From the NCBI GenBank assembly GCA_022822125.1, contig JAJECF010000056.1, positions 1-21,298 on the forward strand: DNA of 21,298 bases, read 5' to 3'. Below the pieces are notes generated by a model. That model had not been told where the DNA came from, did not search any database, and was given only the letters and a program-made list of their open reading frames with translations. Source of the stretch: Alphaproteobacteria bacterium (GTDB taxonomy: Bacteria; Pseudomonadota; Alphaproteobacteria; Bin95). Below, one piece after another: positions 7,726-14,117 of the stretch. Each line of letters starts with the position of its first letter. Positions within the stretch are counted from its first letter, which is position 1. A program made the position numbers and the translations under genes.

Positions 7726-7775
7726 GGTGCAACCGGGCGCGTGATCGAACCCGGTCCTGCACTCAGGTGCAACCG
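7726..7775. repeat. Direct repeat GGTGCAACCG upstream of the recombinases
   Basis: GGTGCAACCG occurs at 7726-7735 and again at 7766-7775, exactly 40 bases apart, in the non-coding stretch just before the first recombinase gene. This spacing (about four helical turns) would suit recombinase arm-type binding sites or part of an attachment site. No tRNA cloverleaf is present. Role inferred from position only. Confidence 0.4.
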
Positions 7776-7792
7776 ATCGGGGAGCCGCAATC

Positions 7793-8920
7793 GTGGCAGC
7801 CATCCGCCTCACCCAGCGCCGGGTCGATACCCTCCGGCCACGCAAGACCGTCCGCAATGTCCGCGACGCCGAACTGAAGGGATACGGCGTGCGCATCATG
7901 CCTTCGGGCAGGAAGCGCTACTTCATCCACAGCCAGCACAGGGGCCAGCGGGTCTGGAAGATCGTCGGCGATGCGGCGGTCATGGCAGAGGCCGAGGCGC
8001 GCGCCCGTGCCCGGTCCATGCTCGCCGCGCTCCGCGACGACAGGGACATCGAGGCGGACATGTCCGGCGATGTGCTGTTCGAGAGCGTCGCCGAAGAGGT
8101 GTTCTCCCGCTACGGCAGGCGCTGGAAGCCGCGCACACTCGCGGCCAACCGGCGCTATCTCCGCGACCAGCTCCTGCCCTTCTTCGAGGGCCGGCCCATT
8201 ACAGAGATTACCCGCGAGGAGGTGCAGCGCTGGTTCCGCTCGCTCCATGCGACGCCGGCGGCGGCGAACCGTTCGGCGCCGATCCTGTCCGTCATCATGC
8301 AGCAGGCCGAGGCATGGGGGTATCGTCCCGACGGCGGCAATCCCTGCAAGGGCATCAGGCGCTACCGGCAGAAGCGGTCGGAGCGCTTCCTGTCTCCGGA
8401 GGAATACCGCCGCCTCGGCATGGCGCTGGACCGGCATGAGGCCCGGCAGCCGTTCCGGGTCGCGGCGCTGCGCCTGCTTCTGCTGACCGGCTGCCGGAAG
8501 TCGGAGATCATCGGCCTCGAATGGCGTTTCTACCGCGACGGCAGGCTCTACCTGGCGGACAGCAAGACCGGGCCGCGCACGGTGTGGCTGTGCAATGCAG
8601 CGCGGGAGGTCCTCGACGGGCTGCCGCGTTCGTCGCGCTTCGTGTTCCCCATCGCAGGCTGGAGCGCGCCCTGGGGCTGGCTGGACGGCTTCTGGATGCA
8701 GTTGCGTGCCGAGGCGGGCCTTGAGGATGTTCGCCTTCATGACACCCGCCATTCCTTCGCCAGCATGGCGTTGTCGAGCGGCGAGACGATCCGCACGCTG
8801 GGACGGCTCCTGGGCCATGTGAATGCGGCGACCACGCTGAAGTACGCGCATCTGTCCGACGCGACAGTCAGGGAGACGGTCGAGGCGCTGGCGCCGCTGC
8901 TGTCGGGAGCGGCGTCGTGA
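7793..8920 (+). CDS. Tyrosine recombinase / integrase 1 (DUF4102 arm-binding type)
   Basis: The 375-residue protein has an N-terminal DUF4102-like arm-DNA-binding domain (residues 4-80, including IRLTQRRVDTLRPRKTVRNV and YGVRIMPSGRKRYFIH), a SAM-like core-binding domain (about 90-175) and a tyrosine recombinase catalytic domain. The catalytic set is complete: R235 (LTGCRKSEI), K258 (DSKTGPRT), H316 and R319 (HDTRH), H342 (LLGH) and Y351 (TLKYAHL). It should cut and rejoin DNA at attachment sites through a 3'-phosphotyrosine link, integrating or excising an island. The start is GTG at 7793. Its stop overlaps the next recombinase start by four bases (GTGA), so the two are translated together. 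Confidence 0.93.
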   Translation: MAAIRLTQRRVDTLRPRKTVRNVRDAELKGYGVRIMPSGRKRYFIHSQHRGQRVWKIVGDAAVMAEAEARARARSMLAALRDDRDIEADMSGDVLFESVAEEVFSRYGRRWKPRTLAANRRYLRDQLLPFFEGRPITEITREEVQRWFRSLHATPAAANRSAPILSVIMQQAEAWGYRPDGGNPCKGIRRYRQKRSERFLSPEEYRRLGMALDRHEARQPFRVAALRLLLLTGCRKSEIIGLEWRFYRDGRLYLADSKTGPRTVWLCNAAREVLDGLPRSSRFVFPIAGWSAPWGWLDGFWMQLRAEAGLEDVRLHDTRHSFASMALSSGETIRTLGRLLGHVNAATTLKYAHLSDATVRETVEALAPLLSGAAS

Positions 8921-10092
8921 CCGAAAGGATGGACGACAGCCGCCGGACCCGCAGCATCCGCCTGACAGATGCCGCGGTCCGCAGGCTGCGGCCGGCCGCG
9001 ACGGAATACATCGTCCGGGACAGCCGCCTTGCCGGTCTGGGAGTGCGGGTTCGCCCCTCCGGGCATCGCAGTTTCGTGTGGCACGGGACCGTGGACGGCA
9101 GGGCGGTGCGGACGACCATCGGCCCGACCAGACTGATGACGGTGGAGGAAGCCCGCAAGGAATGCCGAGCCATGCTCGACGGCGCCCATCCGCAGATTGG
9201 CGGAGACGGCGCAAGACGGGTTGCGGTTCCCCTCTTCCGGGAGTTCGTCGCGGAAGACTGGCTGCCTGCCTGCGGCTGCGACACGCCCTGGCGCAAGCAC
9301 TGCGAGCGCATGGTGCGACGCCAGCTTCTGCCCGCTTTCGGCGTGCTGCGCCTCGACCATCTCAAGAGGCCAGGTGTCGAACGCTGGTTCGACGAGCTCA
9401 GCCGCAAGACGCCGGGCGCGGCCAACATGGCGCTCGGCCTGCTGCGTCGCATCTTGGCGGCGGCCGTCGCCGCCGGTCATGTGCAGCACAACCCTGCGCA
9501 GGACATCCGGATGAACCCGGGCAGGAAGATGACCCGCTTCCTGTCGGCGGAGGAGATCACCCGGCTTCACCGGACGCTCGACCGGCTGGTGGAGGAACGG
9601 CCCTCGCGGCAGGCGCAGGCCGACATCATCCGTCTGCTGCTGCTGACCGGCTGCCGCAAGAGCGAAATCCTCAGGCTGCGATGGTCGGAGGTCGACGAGG
9701 ACAGGATCAGGCTGGCGGACGCGAAGACGGGACCGCGCACGGTGTGGCTGAGCGAGGCGGCGCAGGCCATCATTGCGCGACAGCCGAGGGCGGGAGGGGC
9801 ATATGTCTTTCCTTCCCCCGGGAACCAGGCCCGGCCGCTTTCTCACAATCTGGGTCTCTGGCCACGAGCGCGCCGGGAAGCCGGGATTGAAGAAGTGCGC
9901 CTGCACGACTTGCGCCACACGGTAGCGAGCCAGGCTGTGGCCAGGGGCGTGCCGCTGCCGACCGTCGCCCGCATGCTCGGTCATGCGCAGCCCACGATGA
10001 CGCTCAGATACGCCCATGTCGGCGACCGCGAGGTTGAAGCCGCCGCACAGCGGGTCGGGGCGAGTATCGCGGTGGCGATGAGGCAGCATTGA
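8917..10092 (+). CDS. Tyrosine recombinase / integrase 2 (DUF4102 arm-binding type)
   Basis: This 391-residue protein has the same architecture as its upstream neighbour: arm-binding domain (residues 14-90, IRLTDAAVRRLRP and LGVRVRPSGHRSFVW), core-binding domain (about 105-200) and catalytic domain. All active-site residues are visible: R247 (LTGCRKSEI), K270 (DAKTGPRT), H330 and R333 (HDLRH), H356 (MLGH) and Y365 (TLRYAHV). The two proteins are clearly related in every domain but diverged, so this is an old duplication or a paired system, not a recent copy. Start GTG at 8917, inside the stop of the first gene. No third recombinase follows, which separates it from recombinase-in-trio (RIT) elements. 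Confidence 0.93.
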   Translation: MTERMDDSRRTRSIRLTDAAVRRLRPAATEYIVRDSRLAGLGVRVRPSGHRSFVWHGTVDGRAVRTTIGPTRLMTVEEARKECRAMLDGAHPQIGGDGARRVAVPLFREFVAEDWLPACGCDTPWRKHCERMVRRQLLPAFGVLRLDHLKRPGVERWFDELSRKTPGAANMALGLLRRILAAAVAAGHVQHNPAQDIRMNPGRKMTRFLSAEEITRLHRTLDRLVEERPSRQAQADIIRLLLLTGCRKSEILRLRWSEVDEDRIRLADAKTGPRTVWLSEAAQAIIARQPRAGGAYVFPSPGNQARPLSHNLGLWPRARREAGIEEVRLHDLRHTVASQAVARGVPLPTVARMLGHAQPTMTLRYAHVGDREVEAAAQRVGASIAVAMRQH

Positions 10093-10171
10093 AGCGTCGG
10101 ATGATCGAGATACTGCTCACACTGATTAGGAACTGCGTCAATTGGCGCTTCTATATCCATAAATAGCCCTT

Positions 10172-10177
10172 TATACT
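10172..10177 (+). promoter_or_regulatory. Candidate -10 box for the low-GC gene pair
   Basis: TATACT lies 33 bases before the start of the small secreted-protein gene. A good -35 is not seen at the right spacing: TTGGCG at 10142 is 24 bases away. Base composition drops sharply here, so the low-GC genes probably bring their own promoter. Confidence 0.3.
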
Positions 10178-10210
10178 GCAGATGTACCCACTGACACAGG
10201 AAGAATAGGC

Positions 10211-10480
10211 ATGAATAAAATCACCACTAATGCCACTATTTTTCTGATGATCTTGGGGGCAGCCTTAGTGCTGCCTGAAATTGCTAGAGCTGACTGCCAT
10301 GAGGACGAGCCCCCATGTGACGTTTGGTGGAATGTTGTACCAAAGTCCGAAGGGTTATGGTATTTCCCGGGCGTGCAGGAATATGACGGTAGTGCATATA
10401 TCGTGGACCGGGACAATCGTATTTGGTATTGCAGGGATAATACATGTCAACCAGTCCATTTGACCGATTCCATCAAATGA
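10211..10480 (+). CDS. Small secreted protein, unknown family
   Basis: The 89-residue product begins with a signal peptide: basic MNK, hydrophobic IFLMILGAALVLPEI, and a likely cleavage after ARA (residue 27). The mature part, about 62 residues, is rich in aromatic residues (WWN, LWYF, IWYC) and has four cysteines (DCHEDEPPC and WYCRDNTC), which could form two disulphides in the periplasm. The ATG at 10211 follows AGGAAG. Its TGA overlaps the ATG of the next gene (ATGA), so the pair is coupled. GC content is far below the flanking recombinases. No family is recognised. Confidence 0.7.
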   Translation: MNKITTNATIFLMILGAALVLPEIARADCHEDEPPCDVWWNVVPKSEGLWYFPGVQEYDGSAYIVDRDNRIWYCRDNTCQPVHLTDSIK

Positions 10481-11037
10481 ATCGTATTATGCTGATCTTC
10501 GATGATCGATCATTAATTTTTATATTATCTGGCACTATTGGTTTTTTTGTTGCATTGGCAGCTGTATTGGTCTTTAGGAGGAAAATGTGGAAGGATTCTT
10601 TGCCAATACTTGCAGCGTTAGCCCTTATGGGAGCACTTACGGGCATTGCTGGGGGGCTTAGTAAGGAGTCCGTAGTAGGAGATATATTCCCCGTTTTTCT
10701 CGGCTTAATCGGTTCGGTATCCATCTATATATTCGGGACCAATCAATCTCGCGGCCCTGTTGTGCCGTTGGGATTAATCGCTTTAACTGTTGCTTTGTTT
10801 GTTGGCTATCACCTTGCATCTTATAAGCGAGCATCCGGACAACACGGTCTCGAAGAGTTTCGAGACCTTCGTGCTTATTGTGCTCATGCTTACTCTAACG
10901 TAGAATTGCTACAGGATGAAGTAGCCTTTAGTACATTTGAGGCGAAATTTGGTGATCGATGTATGGAGGTTCTCTGTTGGTCCATACGGCACAAATGCTC
11001 GTCCACTAAGGATGAATCTGACAAAAATGAGAATTGA
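10477..11037 (+). CDS. Four-helix membrane protein, unknown family
   Basis: With the ATG at 10477 (overlapping the previous stop) the product is 186 residues. Four membrane helices are visible: LIFILSGTIGFFVALAAVLV, PILAALALMGALTGIAGG, FPVFLGLIGSVSIYIFG and VPLGLIALTVALFVGYHLA. A soluble C-terminal tail of about 70 residues follows, containing several cysteines (AYCAHAY, DRCMEVLCW, HKCSS). An upstream ATG at 10444 would add 11 residues and overlap the preceding gene further; the coupled start is preferred. The gene is low in GC like its partner. Joint action with the secreted protein is plausible, but the function is unknown. Confidence 0.7.
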   Translation: MNRIMLIFDDRSLIFILSGTIGFFVALAAVLVFRRKMWKDSLPILAALALMGALTGIAGGLSKESVVGDIFPVFLGLIGSVSIYIFGTNQSRGPVVPLGLIALTVALFVGYHLASYKRASGQHGLEEFRDLRAYCAHAYSNVELLQDEVAFSTFEAKFGDRCMEVLCWSIRHKCSSTKDESDKNEN

Positions 11038-11191
11038 AAATGTCAGATGCCAGGAGGCATAATTGTTTCAGAATTTCAGCCTCCAGTAGACACTGAACTG
11101 TACCTCATCGTTGTATTCCGCAGTTCTGGTCAAGGGCCGAAATCCAAGCTCTTGTGTATCTCCAAGTGAGTACCGTGTAACTACGCCAGCC
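11038..11191. other. Low-GC intergenic stretch before the IS
   Basis: No gene is supported. A possible hairpin with arms GGAGGC (11053-11058) and GCCTCC (11079-11084) follows the membrane-protein stop, but without a T-run. GTAACTAC at 11177-11184 is the inverted match of GTAGTTAC at 12592-12599 on the far side of the IS, so the element inserted inside a potential stem-loop. Confidence 0.4.
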
Positions 11192-11194
11192 TTA
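11192..11194. repeat. Left target-site duplication TTA
   Basis: TTA here and TTA at 12578-12580 flank the inverted repeats exactly, matching the 3-bp TNA-type duplications of IS5-related elements. Confidence 0.65.
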
Positions 11195-12577
11195 CAGGCC
11201 GCGGAAGAACGCGGTTGGTCGGGATTCTTATGGGCGACTTTCGGCATGACCGTGCCGGTCGGGTCGATTTGTCCGAAGGGAACGAGGCGGCGGATTTGGG
11301 CGCAGCGGTGCGGACCTGCGGACGGGAAGCCTTGCCGGCCGCGGCGCTGGCGTAACGGAGCGCCCAGCGGGGGCCCTGCACCGGGCCTCGGCGGTCATGC
11401 GGCAGCCTTCAACAGCTTCGGCAGGCGGATCAGGTCGTAGGCCGCAAGCGCCAGGGTGAACTGCCAGTCGACCCGCGCCAGTCCGCGATGGCGGGTCTTC
11501 GAGAAGCGCGCCACCGTCTTCACCCAGCCGAAGACCTCCTCGATCCGTTTGCGGTGAACCTGGCTGGCCTGGTAGGCCTCGCTCGCCGCCATCTCCTCGC
11601 CGATGTTCGAGCGCCGGCCCGCGGTGTTGCGCGCCGCATGCGCCGCAGCGCCGAAGGCCTTGCAGGTCCTGACGAACTCCGCCGTGTCGTAAGCCTTGTC
11701 GGCTCCCACCGTCACAGACCGGTCGGGGTCCTCCCGGCGCATCAGCATGACCTCGCCCGCCAGGCATTCCGCCTGCCCCGTCGCCCGGCTCGCAAGGCCG
11801 TCCACCACCAGCCCGTTGCGGTTCTCCATCAGCGCATGGCCCATGTAGCTCAGCTTCGCTTCCTTGCCCTTCCCCTTGCGGTAGAGCCGGCAATCGGCAT
11901 CCGTGGTCGAGCGGTGCGTCTCATTCGACCAGCGGGCGCCATGGAAGTCGCGGGCGGCATTGTGGCCGCCGCCGGCGCCATCTCCGTCGCCTTCCTCTCC
12001 CGGAGGCTCCTCGTCGACCGCCCGGAAGCTCTTGATCGACGCCCATGCCTCGATCTGCGTCCCGTCCACCGAGAAGTGCTCCTGCGACAGAAGAAGCTTC
12101 ACCGCTGGCAAGGAGACCAGATGCGCCAGAAAGCGCGACGCCACATCGCCCGCCAGAAGACGCTCGCGGTTCTTCGTGAACACCGTCGCGTCCCATACCC
12201 GGTCGTCGATCCCCAGACCCACAAACCACCGGAACAGAAGGTTGAACTCCAACTGCTCCATAAGCTGGCGCTCCGAGCGGATCGAGTAGAACGCCTGAAG
12301 CAAAAGCGCCCGCAGCAGCTTCTCCGGCGCGATCCCCGGACGGCCCGTGCGCGAATAAAGCGCCTCGAACTCCCCTGACATCTCCACCAGCGCCGCGTTC
12401 GTCAGATCGCGGATAGCTCGCAAGGGGTAACCCCGAGGCACGCGCGCCTCCAGGTCCACATAGCTGAAAAGGCTGCCGTTGCTCTCGTCCTTGCCCCGCA
12501 TCGCCGCCCCACCGGATCGCGCTCAGCACAGCGAATCACGTCATGCCCACACGCGCCAAGAGTTTTTCAGCAGCCTG
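11195..12577 (-). mobile_element. Complete IS5-family insertion sequence
   Basis: The 1383-bp element is bounded by imperfect inverted repeats: caggccgcggaagaac at 11195-11210 and, read inward from the right, caggctgctgaaaaac at 12577-12562 (13 of 16 match). TTA duplications lie directly outside. It encodes one intact transposase on the minus strand. About 200 non-coding bases separate the transposase stop from the left end, longer than usual for a compact IS. It interrupts a low-GC island. Confidence 0.85.
11395..12501 (-). CDS. IS5-family DDE transposase
   Basis: This 368-residue transposase starts MRGKDESNGSLFSYVDLEAR, the N-terminus typical of IS5-family transposases (DUF772-type domain at residues 15-115, with IAPEKLLRALLLQAFYSIRS and NLLFRWFVGL). 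The DDE catalytic triad is visible: D146 in HFSVDGTQIEAWAS, D268 in VGADKAYDT, and E321/E322 in RKRIEEVFGWVKT. The frame is unbroken and both IS ends are present, so the element may be active. It acts by cut-and-paste DNA transposition. Confidence 0.93.
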   Translation of the reverse strand: MRGKDESNGSLFSYVDLEARVPRGYPLRAIRDLTNAALVEMSGEFEALYSRTGRPGIAPEKLLRALLLQAFYSIRSERQLMEQLEFNLLFRWFVGLGIDDRVWDATVFTKNRERLLAGDVASRFLAHLVSLPAVKLLLSQEHFSVDGTQIEAWASIKSFRAVDEEPPGEEGDGDGAGGGHNAARDFHGARWSNETHRSTTDADCRLYRKGKGKEAKLSYMGHALMENRNGLVVDGLASRATGQAECLAGEVMLMRREDPDRSVTVGADKAYDTAEFVRTCKAFGAAAHAARNTAGRRSNIGEEMAASEAYQASQVHRKRIEEVFGWVKTVARFSKTRHRGLARVDWQFTLALAAYDLIRLPKLLKAAA

Positions 12578-12580
12578 TTA
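12578..12580. repeat. Right target-site duplication TTA
   Basis: Partner of the TTA at 11192-11194, immediately outside the right inverted repeat. Confidence 0.65.
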
Positions 12581-12678
12581 ATGCTTCCGTGGTAGTTACT
12601 CTACACTTCGGGGCGCTCTGTTTGGGAAATTATCAGCCAGCGCTATATTCGATCTTTTATCAATAAATGGAAAAGAAA

Positions 12679-13176
12679 TTACATTCTCTCATATTCATAA
12701 ACAAGTCGAACTCCCTCAGGACAATCTTTTGTGTGGCCATAGGTGCGCAATATTTGATGGTCGTCACTGATTTTGTATTCGTTAGTGGATTTTCCTTCTT
12801 TGATAAGTTTAACCAAATTTAGAAAATTAACCATTTCCGGGGGTGTATCTTTATTCACATAGCCAGCTTCCATCATTTTTATTTCTTGTCGCAGATATTG
12901 ACTTACCTTGGGACAATTTGGGGATGTTAATTCCAAAAAAGGTCCTATAGTGAATTGATCATTGATTATGGAGTAATTTGTGCTTGTAAGCAATAAGCAA
13001 TTGGTTATTCCCATAGCTCTGCTGAGATCCGTAATTTTGGTCATGCTTGTTTTATTGATAACCATCTGAATCTTTGTCGGTTTCATCAATGATTCGCTAC
13101 CTTCGCAAAATATGTCAGTTTGCTTCCACTTCCCCGTAAGGGCAGAGTCTGCTATGGCAGATGTCGAGCTGATCAA
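12679..13176 (-). CDS. Lipocalin-like secreted protein with out-of-frame signal peptide
   Basis: The longest frame (165 residues from TTG at 13176) begins inside a signal peptide: upstream codons in the same frame add QTIFFTLWALL before ISSTSAIADSA, then ALTGKW, a motif like the start of lipocalin-type domains. The only good ribosome site (GGAGG, 13218-13222) and ATG (13211) lie one frame off and would give a 12-residue peptide. One extra base in the A-rich stretch after the ATG would join them. So the gene has either a recent single-base deletion or a sequence error. The mature protein has several cysteines (FCEG, NCLL, NCPK, DCPEG). It is very AT-rich and belongs to the same island as the genes at 10211-11037. 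No known family is certain. Confidence 0.6.
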   Translation of the reverse strand: MISSTSAIADSALTGKWKQTDIFCEGSESLMKPTKIQMVINKTSMTKITDLSRAMGITNCLLLTSTNYSIINDQFTIGPFLELTSPNCPKVSQYLRQEIKMMEAGYVNKDTPPEMVNFLNLVKLIKEGKSTNEYKISDDHQILRTYGHTKDCPEGVRLVYEYERM

Positions 13177-13242
13177 AAGTGCCCATAGAGTAAAAAATAT
13201 TGTTTGTTCATAAGATTCCTCCCGGTTAGAAACAAAGCATTA

Positions 13243-13860
13243 TCAGGCTCTCGCCGCTTCGCCGTCCGCTCCGAAGCGGCCACCGGATTCCCGGGCTTCC
13301 GGGCTATCGTCGCCGCCCTCTGGCATGTCCGGTGCGTGCGGTGCGGTTTCGGAGCCTTTTAGCATATCGCCCATGGTGTAGTCGTCGAATATGCGCTTCT
13401 GTGTTTCGGAAAGCCCTTCCACGCTATCCCTGCCGAACGCTGTCAGGATCGCGGCTTTGGTGCGTTCGGCTTCGGGAATGGCGTCTATCCGGTTGCGCCA
13501 CCCCCTTTCCCGGGGCGACATGCCGACAGGGCGTTCGATACGCGGTCCGGCCGGCGCCGGCAAACCGGGACGGCGTTCGCCGGTATCGGCAGGCTCGACG
13601 ATGACGCGGCCCCGGCCCCGGCGCACGATATAGCCGCCGCGCGGAAGCTGGAGCCCCTCGCTCTGGATTGCCTTCAGGACCATGACGGAAAGCGCCGCGG
13701 CGTGCTTGTCGCCGGCGCTCGGGCCGTATTTTTCCAGCCATTTCGCGAACGCTTCCCTGGCTATGTCATCGTCACCGAGCGTTTTGCGAAGCGCGTTGAG
13801 TTTGCGAAGCTGGCCTTTCGACAGGGCGTTTTCATCGAATGTCGCGGTTTCGTCAGACAT
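13243..13860 (-). CDS. Hypothetical protein divergent from the relaxase
   Basis: The 205-residue protein is not recognised. Residues 14-70 (SKGQLRKLNALRKTLGDDDI and the following helices) look like a compact helical domain, followed by a basic stretch (GGYIVRRGRGRVIVEP) that could bind DNA, and a low-complexity acidic C-terminus (PDMPEGGDDSPEARESGG). It is transcribed away from the MobF relaxase across a shared 257-base intergenic region. Genes in this position often encode relaxosome accessory DNA-binding proteins, but that is only inference. ATG at 13860 has a weak GAGAAAG site. High GC, like the relaxase. Confidence 0.65.
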   Translation of the reverse strand: MSDETATFDENALSKGQLRKLNALRKTLGDDDIAREAFAKWLEKYGPSAGDKHAAALSVMVLKAIQSEGLQLPRGGYIVRRGRGRVIVEPADTGERRPGLPAPAGPRIERPVGMSPRERGWRNRIDAIPEAERTKAAILTAFGRDSVEGLSETQKRIFDDYTMGDMLKGSETAPHAPDMPEGGDDSPEARESGGRFGADGEAARA

Positions 13861-14117
13861 ACGGCTTTCTCTTTACGGTCGGGCTGCATGGGCCGACCTA
13901 TATCACACTCTGCGGTCGTTGGAGCGCCGGGGAGGGCTGGCGAATGCCGGTCGGTCGAGGGCGGCGACCTTCCGATCCCGGTACGGCTCCGTAATGTCGG
14001 CCTGAGGACGAGGAAGAACTTCTCCCCGCAGACGACCGGTATCGTCGCTACGACCGTGCCGGCAAGATCGCGCCGCCATACGCCATCGCCGCCGGGATTC
14101 CCCTATGATGCTCTGTC
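13861..14117. other. Divergent intergenic region, candidate oriT
   Basis: The 257 bases between the divergent gene and the relaxase contain a hairpin GGTCGG/CCGACC (13877-13882, 13893-13898) followed directly by an AT-rich tatatcacactc, and a second perfect palindrome GACGA-ccggta-TCGTC (14031-14046). MobF origins of transfer commonly lie beside the relaxase gene and pair an inverted repeat with an AT-rich nick region, so an oriT is plausible. It must also hold promoters for both genes. No sequence identity to a known nic site is claimed. Confidence 0.4.

Noticed and set aside
7726..7775. tRNA-like TpsiC motif (GTTCGAT on the minus strand)
   Set aside because: The flanking bases do not form a five-pair T stem and no acceptor or anticodon arm can be built, so neither a tRNA nor a tRNA-end attachment site is supported.
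11488..12378. Plus-strand frame inside the IS element
   Set aside because: Antisense of the DDE transposase, with no independent support.
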